Source: an uncultured Massilia sp.
GTDB lineage: Bacteria > Pseudomonadota > Gammaproteobacteria > Burkholderiales > Burkholderiaceae_D
Assembly (NCBI RefSeq): GCF_913773735.1
Contig: NZ_CAJYEB010000022.1
Location: forward strand, 124,001-188,000
Direction of reading: 5' to 3'
DNA length: 64,000 nucleotides
The notes under the pieces are model-generated. The model did no database searches and was not told where the DNA came from. It was given only the letters and a program-made list of their open reading frames with translations. This document shows, piece by piece, positions 54,680 through 63,606 of this stretch (the first letter of the stretch is position 1; the number at the start of each line of letters is the position of its first letter). The position numbers and the translations under genes are program-made.

Positions 54680-55519
54680 TCAGCGGCGTGGTTCGGCCAG
54701 CAGGGCGAGCTGGTAATCGGTCCTGGCGTAGCCGGGATTGTGCTTCTCGGTCCAGGCCAGGAAGGCGCGCGAGCGGTAGGCGGCGGCGATGGCCCTGGCG
54801 AACGGTTTGTTTTCGTCGCCGCGCCGCACCGCCACCAGGTTGGCGTAGTTGCGCGAGACGGTCTCGGTGCGCAGCGCTTCCGTCAGCTTCAGGCCCGAGG
54901 CTAGCGCGTAGTTGCCGTTGACGAAGGCGTAATCGGCGTCCTGCAGCGCGCGCGGCAGTTGCGCAGCCTCCAGCGGCAGCAGCTTGATGCCTCTGAGGTT
55001 GGCGGCGACGTCGCGTTCGGACGCCTTGAGCGGATCGGTCGCCGGCTTCAGGCGGATCCATCCGAGCTGCTCCAGCATGACCAGCGCGCGCGCCTGGTTG
55101 GTCGGGTCGTTGGGCAGGGCCACCGTCGCGCCGCTTTTCGCCGCGTCCAGCGACTTGTGGCGGCGGCTGTAGATGGCGATGGGCGCGGTGGGCACGGTAA
55201 TGAGTTCCGCCAGCGCCAGCTTGTGGTCGGCGGCGAACTTGCGCAGGTAAATCATGTGCTGGAACACGTTGGCGTCGAGCGAACCGTCGGCCAGCGCGAA
55301 GTTGGGCTGGACGTAGTCGTTGAACTCGACGATCCTGACCTTCCAGCCCTGGCCTTCCAGGATCGGCTTGATGCCCAGCCGGACCTGGTCGGCGTAGGGG
55401 CCGGCGCTGGTGCCGATGACGATTTCCCTGGCGTCCCCGGCATGGGCCGGAAGGTGGCCGAGGGAGAGAGCGGCGAGTGCGGCGAGTGCGGCCAGCGCCG
55501 CTCGGCGTAAGTGTTGCAT
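54680..55519 (-). CDS. metQ: MetQ-like substrate-binding protein
   Basis: 279 residues. NlpA/MetQ family: REIVIGTSAGPYADQVRLGI, VRIVEFNDYVQPNFALADGS, NVFQHMIYLRKF and NPGYARTDYQLALL. It would bind methionine or a related sulfur compound for MetNI. Unlike classical MetQ lipoproteins, the signal (ending HLPAHA) has no lipobox cysteine, so it is likely a soluble periplasmic protein. The start follows AAGGA. It is in line with metI and metN upstream. Confidence 0.88.
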   Translation of the reverse strand: MQHLRRAALAALAALAALSLGHLPAHAGDAREIVIGTSAGPYADQVRLGIKPILEGQGWKVRIVEFNDYVQPNFALADGSLDANVFQHMIYLRKFAADHKLALAELITVPTAPIAIYSRRHKSLDAAKSGATVALPNDPTNQARALVMLEQLGWIRLKPATDPLKASERDVAANLRGIKLLPLEAAQLPRALQDADYAFVNGNYALASGLKLTEALRTETVSRNYANLVAVRRGDENKPFARAIAAAYRSRAFLAWTEKHNPGYARTDYQLALLAEPRR

Positions 55520-55545
55520 GTTCGTCCTTGTGGATGGATGAAGAA

Positions 55546-56208
55546 TCAGCGCTTGTCGAGCCGGCGCGCGAGACCGCCGCCGCACAGCTGGATCACTTGC
55601 ACCACCGCCACCAGCACGGCGACGGTGAAGATCATGATGTCGGTCTCGAAACGGTAGTAGCCGTAGCGGATGGCCAGGTCGCCGATGCCGCCGCCGCCCA
55701 CCACGCCGGCCACCGCCGAGTAGGACAGGAAGCTGATGGCCAGCACCGTCAGCGCCAGCACGATGCCGGAGCGGGCCTCGACCAGCAGCACGCGGGTGAC
55801 CACCTGCAGCTCCGAGGCACCCATCGAGCGCGCCGCCTCGATCACGCCGCGCGGCACGTCGCGCAGCGTCTGCTCGACCAGGCGGGCGAAATACGGGATC
55901 GCCGCCACCGACAGCGGCACCGAAGCCGCCAGCGGGCCGATCGAGGTGCCGACCACCAGGCGCGTGACCGGCACCAGCGCCACCAGCAGGATGATGAAGG
56001 GGAAGGAGCGGATCGTGTTCACGGTCCAGCCCAGCAGCAGCGCCAGCGGACGGTGGCGCAATGACTGGCCGTCGCCCACCAGGAACAGCAGGATGCCCAG
56101 CGGGCCGCCGAACAGCAGGGCGCAAGCCAGGCCGATGCCGAGCATGGTCAGGGTCTGGCCCAGGGCCACGGCGAGCTCGGGCAGGATGTCGGTCAGGTGG
56201 TCAAGCAT
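55546..56208 (-). CDS. metI: MetI-like ABC permease
   Basis: 220 residues with about five membrane segments. The EAA-type loop reads GVIEAARSMGASELQVVTRV and the family end is GVVGGGGIGDLAIRYGYYRF. It forms the channel of a methionine-type importer. It overlaps the ATPase gene upstream by 8 bp and precedes the binding-protein gene by 26 bp. Confidence 0.9.
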   Translation of the reverse strand: MLDHLTDILPELAVALGQTLTMLGIGLACALLFGGPLGILLFLVGDGQSLRHRPLALLLGWTVNTIRSFPFIILLVALVPVTRLVVGTSIGPLAASVPLSVAAIPYFARLVEQTLRDVPRGVIEAARSMGASELQVVTRVLLVEARSGIVLALTVLAISFLSYSAVAGVVGGGGIGDLAIRYGYYRFETDIMIFTVAVLVAVVQVIQLCGGGLARRLDKR

Positions 56209-57025
56209 GCTGGGCTCCCCGGCCGAACAGGGCGACCGCTTCGCTGCGGTAGAAGGCGAGTTCGCGGCCCAGCGCCGTGCGCGGCGGCGCGATGGTGGCG
56301 CCCAGGTCGATGTCCTCGGCGACGACGCCGTCCTCGATGACGGCGATGCGCCGGCACAGCGCGGCCAGCGCCTGCAGTTCGTGGCTGACGATGACGATGG
56401 TGACGCCCAGCCGGGCGTTGACGTCGCGCAGCGTGAGCAGCAGGGCGCGCGTGGTCTCGGCGTCGAGCGCGGACGTCGGTTCGTCGCACAACAGGATGCG
56501 CGGCTGGCTCGCGAGGGCGCGGGCGATCGCTACGCGCTGCTTCTGCCCGCCCGACAGCTGCGCCGGCCAGGCATTGGCCTTGTCGGCGATGCCCACCAGT
56601 TCCAGGCATTCGCGCACCCGTTGTTCCCGGCGCGGCGCGTTCAGCAGGCCGTGCAGGCGCAGCGGGAAGGCGACGTTGGCGGCCACCGTCAGGTTCTGCA
56701 GCAGGTTGTACTGCTGGAAGATCATGCCGATGTCGCGCCGCGCCGCGCGCAGCTCGGCGCGCCCCAGCCGCGCCAGGTCGCGCCCGCCGACGAGGATGCG
56801 GCCGCGGTCCGGCCTCTCCAGCAGGTTGATCATGCGCAGCAGCGTCGACTTACCTGCGCCGCTGCGGCCGGCGATGCCGACGATCTCGCCGGCGCCCACG
56901 TCGAGGGTCGCGCCGCGCAGCGCCGCGCTGCGGTCGACCCCGGCGCCGAAGGCTTTCGCCACGCCGTCGATGCGGATCAGCGGGGCGGCCGGGTTGGCGT
57001 CGATCCCGTTCATCGCCGCGCTCAC
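56201..57025 (-). CDS. metN: MetN-like ABC ATPase
   Basis: 274 residues from GTG 57025, which overlaps the SfnB-like stop in GTGA; ATG 57013 is an alternative. Walker A GRSGAGKST, the signature LSGGQKQR, Walker B ILLCDEPTSALD and the switch VSHELQAL are intact. The C-terminal ACT-like NIL domain that regulates classical MetN (~340 aa) is missing, so substrate feedback by methionine is not expected. That fits an importer adapted to other sulfur compounds. Confidence 0.9.
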   Translation of the reverse strand: MSAAMNGIDANPAAPLIRIDGVAKAFGAGVDRSAALRGATLDVGAGEIVGIAGRSGAGKSTLLRMINLLERPDRGRILVGGRDLARLGRAELRAARRDIGMIFQQYNLLQNLTVAANVAFPLRLHGLLNAPRREQRVRECLELVGIADKANAWPAQLSGGQKQRVAIARALASQPRILLCDEPTSALDAETTRALLLTLRDVNARLGVTIVIVSHELQALAALCRRIAVIEDGVVAEDIDLGATIAPPRTALGRELAFYRSEAVALFGRGAQHA

Positions 57026-58251
57026 GAGTAGGCGCTCGGTTCCGGCAGGCGGCCGTCGAGCGCGTGGCGGCCCAGGTCGCGCAGCTTGTAGTCGACCGGG
57101 TCGTGCAGCGTGTGCACGCGGGCGTTGCGCCAGAAGCGGTCGAAGCCGTAGCGGGCCGAGGTCGAGCGCGCGCCGGTCAGCTCGAACAACTGGCCGCCGA
57201 TGCCGATGGCGGCGCGGTGCGCCAGCACCTTGGCCTCGGCCACGGCGATGGCCACCTCGCCGCGCTCGCGCGCCGACAGGGCGGCGCCGCGCTCGAAGGC
57301 GGCATCGAGCAGGCGGCCCGCGTCGTCGGCCAGCGCCTGCGCCGGGCGCGCCAGCAGGTGGAATTCGCCGAAGCGGTGCTGCACGTAAGGGTCGTCGGTG
57401 GCCGCCGCCACTTCGGGGCCGGACGCGAACCAGGGCCGCGCTTCCTCCTGCAGGTAGCGCCGCGCCGCACCCAGGGCGCCCTCGGCAATGCCGAGGTAGA
57501 GGTTGGCCATGACCAGCTGGGCCACCTGCGAGCGCAGCGTCGACTGCGGCGTCGGCGCGCGGTGGGCCGGCTGCAGCACCAGGTCCTCGGGCAGCACGAC
57601 GCGCTCGAAATGCACGGCGCCGCTGTCGGTCTGGCGCTGGCCGAAGGCATCCCAGTCGGCCTCCACGGCGATGCCAGGCTGCGTGGCCGGCAGCACGGCG
57701 ACCAGCGCGGCCTGCGCCAGCGGGTCCCAGGCCGACACGGTCAGCCAGTCGGCACCGACGGAGCCGGAGGCGAAGCTCTTGGTCCCGTCCAGCACGTAGC
57801 CGCCGGCCGTGGGCGTGGCGACCAGGCGCCGGTCGAGCGGATTCAGGGCATTGCCCCAGAAGATGTCGCGCTCGATGGTGTCGGTCAGCAGGCGGCGCTG
57901 CTGGCGCGCGTCGCCGTACAGGCGGATGCCGGCCAACTGCAGGTGGTGGAAGCCGAGCAGGTGGGCGAGGGCGCTGTCGGCGCGCGCCACGATGCGCACG
58001 GCGCGCAGCACGGTGGACCAGTCGGCGCCGTCGCCGCCGAATTCCCGCGGCACCGACAGCGCCAGCAGGCCGGAGCCGCGCACCAGTTCGCGTTCGCGCG
58101 CCGGATGGCCGCCGGCGCGGTCGCGCTCGACGGCGGTCTGTTCGAGCTGCGCGGCCAGGGTGGCGGCGGCGGCGAGCGGGTCGTAGCCGGCGGGCGCGAT
58201 CGGCGCGGCGGCGGGGGCGTCCGTGTCGGACGCGTGGAGGGCCAGGGTCAT
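57022..58251 (-). CDS. sfnB: SfnB/DszC-like flavin oxidoreductase
   Basis: 409 residues of the acyl-CoA dehydrogenase-like fold. The C-terminal motif GARSTSARYGFDRFWRNARV and TLHDPVDYKLRDLGRHAL are typical of the SfnB/DszC branch, which oxidises organosulfur compounds such as sulfones with reduced flavin. It lacks the catalytic glutamate of acyl-CoA dehydrogenases in an obvious position. First gene of the operon; ATG at 58251 follows AGGAT. The gene symbol is by family only. The 276-bp region upstream holds a palindromic repeat and an AT-rich stretch with no clear sigma54 motif. Confidence 0.85.
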   Translation of the reverse strand: MTLALHASDTDAPAAAPIAPAGYDPLAAAATLAAQLEQTAVERDRAGGHPARERELVRGSGLLALSVPREFGGDGADWSTVLRAVRIVARADSALAHLLGFHHLQLAGIRLYGDARQQRRLLTDTIERDIFWGNALNPLDRRLVATPTAGGYVLDGTKSFASGSVGADWLTVSAWDPLAQAALVAVLPATQPGIAVEADWDAFGQRQTDSGAVHFERVVLPEDLVLQPAHRAPTPQSTLRSQVAQLVMANLYLGIAEGALGAARRYLQEEARPWFASGPEVAAATDDPYVQHRFGEFHLLARPAQALADDAGRLLDAAFERGAALSARERGEVAIAVAEAKVLAHRAAIGIGGQLFELTGARSTSARYGFDRFWRNARVHTLHDPVDYKLRDLGRHALDGRLPEPSAYS

Positions 58252-58417
58252 GGGCGGTATCCTGTTCGGCAATGAGGCCCAGTATTGCAAAGGCCGTACA
58301 CCGCGTGAACGAAGATATTTCGCCTTGTATATGTGCGGAATGTTAAAACGAAAAACGTTCTAGCATGTGCGCAATGCTGCGAGATCGGGCAGGAATAGCC
58401 TCCCGGTAGCATCACAG

Positions 58418-58504
58418 CGTCGTCCCCGCGCAGGCGGGACCCCGGGTTGCATGCGTACCGGCTGCGAATGCAGAACTTGGATCCCCGCCTTCGCGGGGAT
58501 GACG
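58418..58504. repeat. Palindromic intergenic repeat, copy D
   Basis: Left arm CGTCCCCGCGCAGGCGGGAC, right arm ATCCCCGCCTTCGCGGGGAT. The interior (GTTGCATGC, CCGGCTGCGAATGCAGAACT) echoes copy C in arrangement. It ends 23 bp before the stop of the LysE-family gene. The neighbouring 58252-58417 is AT-rich, presumably containing the promoter of the sulfur operon. Confidence 0.8.
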
Positions 58505-58527
58505 ATGGGCCGGGAATGACCGTGGAC

Positions 58528-59154
58528 TTATCGCGCCACGATCAGGCGCAGCCCCAGGCCGATGAAGATCGCGCCCGCGATCCGGTCCAGCCACATGCCC
58601 GCCGTCGGCCGCCGCCCCAGCCAGGCGCCCACCGCGCCGGAAAAGGCGCCGAGCAGGCCGAACAGCACGGCCGCCTGCAGCGTGAACGTGATGCCCAAAA
58701 GGGCCGTCTGCAGGTTGGCGTCGCCGCGGCCGGGCGCCACGAATTGCGGCAGGAAGGACAGGAAGAACAGCGCCACCTTCGGATTGATCGCATTGGCCAG
58801 CATGCCCTTGAAGAACAGGACGCGCGCCGGCTCGGTCGCACCCTCGGCGGCGCCGACGCGGGCCACGCCGCGGCTGCGGATCGCGTGCAAGCCCATCCAG
58901 GCCAGGTACAGGCCGCCGCAGACCTTGAGCGTGGCGAAGGCCAGCGGCGAGGCGGCGATCAGCGCGCTGACGCCGAGCACGGCCAGCAGCGTGTGGCTCA
59001 GGCAGCCGAAGGCGCAGCCCAGGCCGAAGGCGACGCCGCGCGCGCGTCCCCGGGCGACGCCGATGCTCAGCACCATCATGTTGTCGGGGCCGGGCGACAG
59101 CGTCAGCAGGATGGCGGCGGCGAGGAAGGCCAGGAACTGGTCGGGAGTCAGCAT
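58528..59154 (-). CDS. LysE/RhtB-family amino-acid exporter
   Basis: 208 residues with about six membrane segments, the usual length. The N-terminal motif AAAILLTLSPGPDNMMVLS and GVAFGLGCAFGCLSHTLLAV, then GMLANAINPKVALFFLSFLP, define the family. It exports amino acids or derivatives; no substrate can be assigned. Start at 59154; the frame extends upstream only through a TTG. It is divergent from the metallophosphoesterase gene. Confidence 0.9.
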   Translation of the reverse strand: MLTPDQFLAFLAAAILLTLSPGPDNMMVLSIGVARGRARGVAFGLGCAFGCLSHTLLAVLGVSALIAASPLAFATLKVCGGLYLAWMGLHAIRSRGVARVGAAEGATEPARVLFFKGMLANAINPKVALFFLSFLPQFVAPGRGDANLQTALLGITFTLQAAVLFGLLGAFSGAVGAWLGRRPTAGMWLDRIAGAIFIGLGLRLIVAR

Positions 59155-59283
59155 GGGCGGGCAGGCGGGCAAAAAGTGGCCATCTTACATTTCATTTGCC
59201 GCAAGCACTACCACGCGCGCGACAGCACCGCGCCATCGCGTCGACGCTTCGTGTAAAGTGCCAGTTTTGCAACCTGCGCCCGC

Positions 59284-60129
59284 ATGACCAAGAACAAGCA
59301 TCAACGTCCGATCCGCCACGCGACCGAACGCGTCCTGAATGCCCTGCTGCTGGGCGGCGCGGTGGCGGGCCTCAGCTACCGGCTCGGCGGGCAGGGGCGG
59401 GTGCGCGTGGCGCGCCACGCGGTCGCGCTGGCGCCGGACAAGCGCCTGGCGCGGCCCCTGCGCATCGGCTTCGCGTCCGACTTCCATGCCGGCCCCACGA
59501 CGGACGGCCGCCTGTTCGACGACCTGCTCGCGCGGCTGGCGCAGGAGCGGCCCGACGTCCTGCTGCTGGGCGGCGACTACGTTTCCTTCGACGCCGGCAA
59601 CATCGCCGCGCTGGGCGACTTCCTGCGCCGGGCGCGGGCGCCGCTCGGCACCTATGCGGTGCTCGGCAACCACGACGTCTGGAACGGCCGCGTACCCATC
59701 GAGGCGGCGCTGCGCGACGCCGGCGTGACCGTGCTGGTGAACCGCAGCGTGGCGCTGCCGGCGCCGTTCGGCCAGGTCAGCGTGTGCGGCATCGACGACC
59801 CGTGGACCGGCGAACCCTCGGCGAGGGCCACGTTCGAGGGCGCCGGCGACGTGCGCATCTATCTCATGCATTCCCCCGACGGCCTGTGGCGCCTCGATCG
59901 CCAGCACTTCGACGTCGGCCTGGCCGGGCATACCCATGGTGGGCAGATCGCGCTCCAGAATGGTGCACCGCTGTTCCGTCCCAGCGGTCCGGTATCGCGC
60001 GATTACTGCTATGGCCGCTTCGACATCCCCGGCAACGGCCCCCTCCTGGTGAGCCGCGGGGTCGGCTGCGCCGGGATTCCGCTGCGCCTGAATGCCGACC
60101 CGGAATTGCTGGTGTGCACGCTGTCCTAG
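59284..60129 (+). CDS. Membrane-linked metallophosphoesterase
   Basis: 281 residues. The calcineurin-like metal site is complete: ASDFHAGPTTDG, LGGDYV, LGNHDVW, an HSPDG loop and GHTHGGQIAL. One N-terminal hydrophobic segment (~17-33) suggests membrane anchoring, as in YaeI/YkuE-type proteins, which include UDP-2,3-diacylglucosamine or lipid phosphoesterases. The substrate is unknown. It is transcribed alone. Confidence 0.88.
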   Translation: MTKNKHQRPIRHATERVLNALLLGGAVAGLSYRLGGQGRVRVARHAVALAPDKRLARPLRIGFASDFHAGPTTDGRLFDDLLARLAQERPDVLLLGGDYVSFDAGNIAALGDFLRRARAPLGTYAVLGNHDVWNGRVPIEAALRDAGVTVLVNRSVALPAPFGQVSVCGIDDPWTGEPSARATFEGAGDVRIYLMHSPDGLWRLDRQHFDVGLAGHTHGGQIALQNGAPLFRPSGPVSRDYCYGRFDIPGNGPLLVSRGVGCAGIPLRLNADPELLVCTLS

Positions 60130-60212
60130 GCGGCGATGCCGGAGTAAATGGTATCCGTGCAGTGGATTCGCAGCATTTTCATGCTCCCGATCACAAAAAA
60201 TAAGTATTTCCT

Positions 60213-60241
60213 TTGATTCTGGATAACAGAATGGTGATAAT
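60213..60241 (+). promoter_or_regulatory. Sigma70 promoter of the APC permease gene
   Basis: TTGATT (60213-60218) and GATAAT (60236-60241) are spaced by 17 bp. Transcription would begin near 60248, leaving a ~170-nt leader before the GTG at 60418. The rest of the gap 60130-60417 shows no gene. Confidence 0.7.
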
Positions 60242-60417
60242 GGCACGCCGCTAATGCTGCTGCCCGGCATTGTTTTTGCATGCCGGAAAGCTGCGCAGGC
60301 CCGTACCCAAGAGGAGACAAGTGCGCGTGCATCCCGTCGGGATCGACACGATCGCTCTGCGGCGGTGCACACAACAACGAGGGCGCGGGATCACTCTACA
60401 AACGATTGGAGAAAGCA

Positions 60418-61815
60418 GTGAGTCTTTTCAGAACCAAGAATCTCGACGACATGGTCGCAGCCGCCGGCAAACCCAGCGGCCTGCGCAAGGTATTGGGTCC
60501 GACCGACCTGATCCTGATGGGCATCGGGGCCATCATCGGCACCGGCATCTTCGTGCTCACCGGCGCCGGCGCACTGACCGCCGGTCCGGCGCTGACGGTG
60601 TCCTTCATCGTCGCCGCCATCGCCTGCGGCTTCGCGGCGATGTGCTACGCGGAGTTCGCGTCCACCGTGCCGGTCGCCGGCTCGATCTATACCTACAGCT
60701 ATGCGACGCTGGGCGAAATCGTCGCGTGGATGATCGGCTGGGACCTGCTGCTCGAGTATGGCTTGGCGACCTCGACCGTGGCGAGCGGCTGGTCCGGCTA
60801 TTTCCAGTCGCTGCTGAAAGGCTTCGGCATCGCGATCCCGCAGGCGCTGTCGGCCGCGCCGGGCGCGCTGCCGAACGTGCAGACCGTGATGAACCTGCCG
60901 GCCCTCGTCATCATGCTGCTGCTGACCTGGATGCTGTCGCTGGGCGTGCGCGAGTCGGCGCGCGTGAACAACGTGATGGTGATCATCAAGACGGTCGTCG
61001 TGCTGCTGTTCATCGCCGTCGGCGTCAAGCACGTGGCGCCGGCGAACTGGACGCCGTTCGCCCCGTTCGGCGTGAACGGCATCATGAGCGCCGCCGCCGT
61101 CGTGTTCTTCGCCTTCATCGGCTTCGACGCCGTGACCTCGGCCGCCGAGGAAGTCAAGCGTCCGGAGCGCGACCTGCCGATCGGCATCATCGGCTCGCTG
61201 CTGATCTGCACCGTGCTGTACGTCATCGTGGCCGCCATCATGACCGGCATCGTCCCGTTCAAGCTGTTCGAAGGCGTCGACCACCCCGTTTCGCTGGCCC
61301 TGCAGCACGCGGGCGAGAACTGGTTCGCCGGTTGGATCGACCTGGGTGCCATCCTCGGCATGACCACCGTGATCCTGGTGATGGCCTACGGCCAGACCCG
61401 CATCCTGTTCGCCATGTCGCGCGACGGCCTGCTGCCGGAGAAACTCTCGCGCGTGCATCCGAAATACGGCACCCCGTTCTTCGCGACCTGGATGGTCGGC
61501 ATCGTGTTTGGCCTGATGGCCGCCTTCATCCCGCTGAACGTGCTGGCCGAACTGGTCAACATCGGCACCCTGGCTGCGTTCTGCCTGGTGTCGGTCGCCG
61601 TGATCGTGCTGCGCAAGAAGCGTCCGGACCTCAAGCGCGCGTTCCGCTGCCCGGGCGTGCCCGTCGTGCCGGCCATCGCCGTGGTGTTCTGCCTGGCGCT
61701 GATGTCGTTCCTGTCGGCCATCACCTGGATCGCCTTCGGCGTCTGGCTGCTGATCGGCCTGCTGGTCTATTTCGGCTACGCCCGTTCGCGTTCCAAGCTG
61801 CGCGACGTGCAATAA
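60418..61815 (+). CDS. APC-family amino-acid permease
   Basis: 465 residues with about twelve membrane segments, close to the bacterial CAT/YfnA branch. Motifs: LGPTDLILMGIGAIIGTGIF, ITGAG-like VLTGAGALTAGPALTVSF, VPVAGSIYTYSYATLGE and FFAFIGFDAVTSAAEEVKRP. It imports amino acids by proton symport. Start is GTG 60418 (family N-terminus xSLFRTKN), with GGAG 6 nt upstream; the longer open frame has no family character. It has its own promoter and a strong terminator. Confidence 0.93.
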   Translation: MSLFRTKNLDDMVAAAGKPSGLRKVLGPTDLILMGIGAIIGTGIFVLTGAGALTAGPALTVSFIVAAIACGFAAMCYAEFASTVPVAGSIYTYSYATLGEIVAWMIGWDLLLEYGLATSTVASGWSGYFQSLLKGFGIAIPQALSAAPGALPNVQTVMNLPALVIMLLLTWMLSLGVRESARVNNVMVIIKTVVVLLFIAVGVKHVAPANWTPFAPFGVNGIMSAAAVVFFAFIGFDAVTSAAEEVKRPERDLPIGIIGSLLICTVLYVIVAAIMTGIVPFKLFEGVDHPVSLALQHAGENWFAGWIDLGAILGMTTVILVMAYGQTRILFAMSRDGLLPEKLSRVHPKYGTPFFATWMVGIVFGLMAAFIPLNVLAELVNIGTLAAFCLVSVAVIVLRKKRPDLKRAFRCPGVPVVPAIAVVFCLALMSFLSAITWIAFGVWLLIGLLVYFGYARSRSKLRDVQ

Positions 61816-61859
61816 AAAAATAAAGTGTGTGCGGCGAGGTGCGCCGCCACGCGCCAACG

Positions 61860-61883
61860 GGGCGGCCATGTGCCGCCCTTTTT
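61860..61883 (+). terminator. Rho-independent terminator of the APC permease gene
   Basis: GGGCGGC and GCCGCCC pair around CATGT, followed by TTTTT. It lies 45 bp after the stop. Confidence 0.9.
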
Positions 61884-62037
61884 ACATATTGCTATCAGGC
61901 ATTAATACGGGATTAACTCATTTGAAATTCATGTAATTTTTGTAAGTTCTGTCCGACAAGCACGAGGGTGGCGCACCGATGTCGTGCGCAAGGCAGGGTC
62001 CGCATAATCGGGGTAGCACATCTACCAGACCATTGCC

Positions 62038-63501
62038 ATGACCTCACTGTTTGCCGTCGATAATGCCGACACCCGCAGCGCGCAGGAAGCGCGCCCGGTG
62101 CAGGGCACCCCCGACTCGAAAGCACTTTATTTTGCGCTGCTGGATACCCCGGCGGAAGCCGCCGCGGCGTCGCGTGCTTATTTGCAAGCCCAGATCGCCG
62201 CGGCGCGCACCATCGGCGCCGACGACCTGCCGGAAGCGCCCTGGCAACTGCAGGGCTGGATCCAGGGCCGCGCCGAGACCGTCGGCCTGGCCTACCGCGA
62301 ATACCTGGCGGCCCGCAAGAACGGCGCGCCGCGCCGCTATTTCTCGAACAAGTCGCACGCGCTGTACTTCCTGAAGGGCGCCGCGCCGACCAAGCTGGTC
62401 GACGGCGCCTGGCTGTACGGCGTGCTGCCGCGCTGGGAAAACCCGGACTTCCACCCGCTCATCAAGACCTACCTCGAAGAGCTGGGCGACGGCGTGCCGG
62501 ACAAGAACCACGTCACGCTGTACCGCCGCCTGCTGGCCGCGCACGGCTGCGAACACTGGGAAGACCTGTCGGACGAGCATTTCGTGCAGGGAGCGATCCA
62601 GCTGGCGCTGGCCTACCACGCGGACGCTTTCCTGCCCGAGGTCGTGGGCTACAACCTCGGCTACGAGCAGCTGCCGCTGCACCTGCTGATCACCTCCTAC
62701 GAGCTGAACGAACTGGGCATCGATCCCTACTACTTCACGCTGCACGTCACCGTCGACAACGCCGGCAGTGGCCATGCGCACAAGGCCGTGCAGGCCGTGC
62801 GCACGCTGGCCGCGCAGTCGGGCGACCCGGCCGCGTTCTGGCGCCGCGTGCTGGACGGCTACCGCCTGAACGACCTGGGCGCCTGCACCACGTCGATCAT
62901 CGGCGCGTTCGACCTGGAGGCCGAACTGGTCGAGATCTTCACGGCCAAGGCGGCGATCGGCAAGAACATGCACTCGGATTACTGCCGCGTGGCCGGCCGC
63001 TCGGTCAACGACTGGCTGGGCGAGCCGAAGGACATCCCGGACTTCCTCAAGGCGATGGAGGATTCCGGCTGGATCCAGCGCGGCGAGGCGGTCGAGAACA
63101 GCCGCTTCTGGCGCCTGATCCAGGGCGAGCGGGCCGAGATGTTCGGCGTGTTCTCGTCCTACGAGCAGCAGGTGCTGCGCGACTGGATCACCAGCACCCG
63201 CGACGACGCCCGCAGCAGCCGCACCGGCCGCGTGCTCAGCCACCGCGCGCGCCAGCGCACGCTGGACAAGCTGAACCAGCAGGGCGAGCGCAGCGGCTAC
63301 CCGGAGCGCGGCCTGATCCGCCGCCGCTCGGCCGGCGCCGGCGGCGACAGCGAACTGGTGCAGCTGGAAGAGCGCGTCGCCAGCGCCGCCGGCAAGCAGG
63401 AAGCCATGGCCATGCTGGCGCGGCTGATGTCGCCCTCGGTGCACCACACGGCGATCGGGCTGATGGCGACGCGGATGTACTCGCGCCTGCTGGACGCCTG
63501 A
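62038..63501 (+). CDS. Heme-oxygenase-like iron-containing redox enzyme
   Basis: 487 residues, mostly helical, no signal or membrane segment. The central ~130-260 region reads as a heme-oxygenase-like diiron domain: E147/E148 and H158 in TYLEELGDGVPDKNHVTLY, E201 in FLPEVVGYNLGYE, E222 in YELNELG, and H236/D240/H246 in LHVTVDNAGSGHAHKA. Members of this superfamily oxidise amino acids or fatty acids (for example SznF-, BesC- and UndA-type enzymes). Exact metal ligands are inferred. The N- and C-terminal extensions (~130 and ~200 residues) are unexplained. It lies 105 bp upstream of cyanophycin synthetase on the same strand. Confidence 0.75.
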   Translation: MTSLFAVDNADTRSAQEARPVQGTPDSKALYFALLDTPAEAAAASRAYLQAQIAAARTIGADDLPEAPWQLQGWIQGRAETVGLAYREYLAARKNGAPRRYFSNKSHALYFLKGAAPTKLVDGAWLYGVLPRWENPDFHPLIKTYLEELGDGVPDKNHVTLYRRLLAAHGCEHWEDLSDEHFVQGAIQLALAYHADAFLPEVVGYNLGYEQLPLHLLITSYELNELGIDPYYFTLHVTVDNAGSGHAHKAVQAVRTLAAQSGDPAAFWRRVLDGYRLNDLGACTTSIIGAFDLEAELVEIFTAKAAIGKNMHSDYCRVAGRSVNDWLGEPKDIPDFLKAMEDSGWIQRGEAVENSRFWRLIQGERAEMFGVFSSYEQQVLRDWITSTRDDARSSRTGRVLSHRARQRTLDKLNQQGERSGYPERGLIRRRSAGAGGDSELVQLEERVASAAGKQEAMAMLARLMSPSVHHTAIGLMATRMYSRLLDA

Positions 63502-63555
63502 CCGGGATTCCACCGACGTTTCATCGACAACGCATTTCACCGAGCTTCATTGCGA

Positions 63556-63587
63556 GGGCGCGGCCCGGATCTTCCGGGACCGCGCCC
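63556..63587 (+). promoter_or_regulatory. Strong intercistronic hairpin before cphA
   Basis: GGGCGCGG plus CCCGGA pairs with TCCGGG plus CCGCGCCC around TCT, with one bulged A: a 14-bp GC stem. It starts 55 bp after the upstream stop and ends 19 bp before the cphA GTG. No U-tract follows, so it looks more like a processing, stability or attenuation element than a classical terminator. Confidence 0.7.
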
Positions 63588-63606
63588 CGTGTCCAAAGGA
63601 TATCCT

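Noticed and set aside
58252..58417. A sigma54 promoter for the sulfur operon, as in some sfn systems
   Set aside because: No GG-N10-GC type -24/-12 element could be found in the AT-rich upstream stretch.
60280..60417. A longer start for the APC permease
   Set aside because: The extension is hydrophilic, Cys-rich and lies in the leader after the promoter; GTG 60418 has a good ribosome site and family N-terminus.
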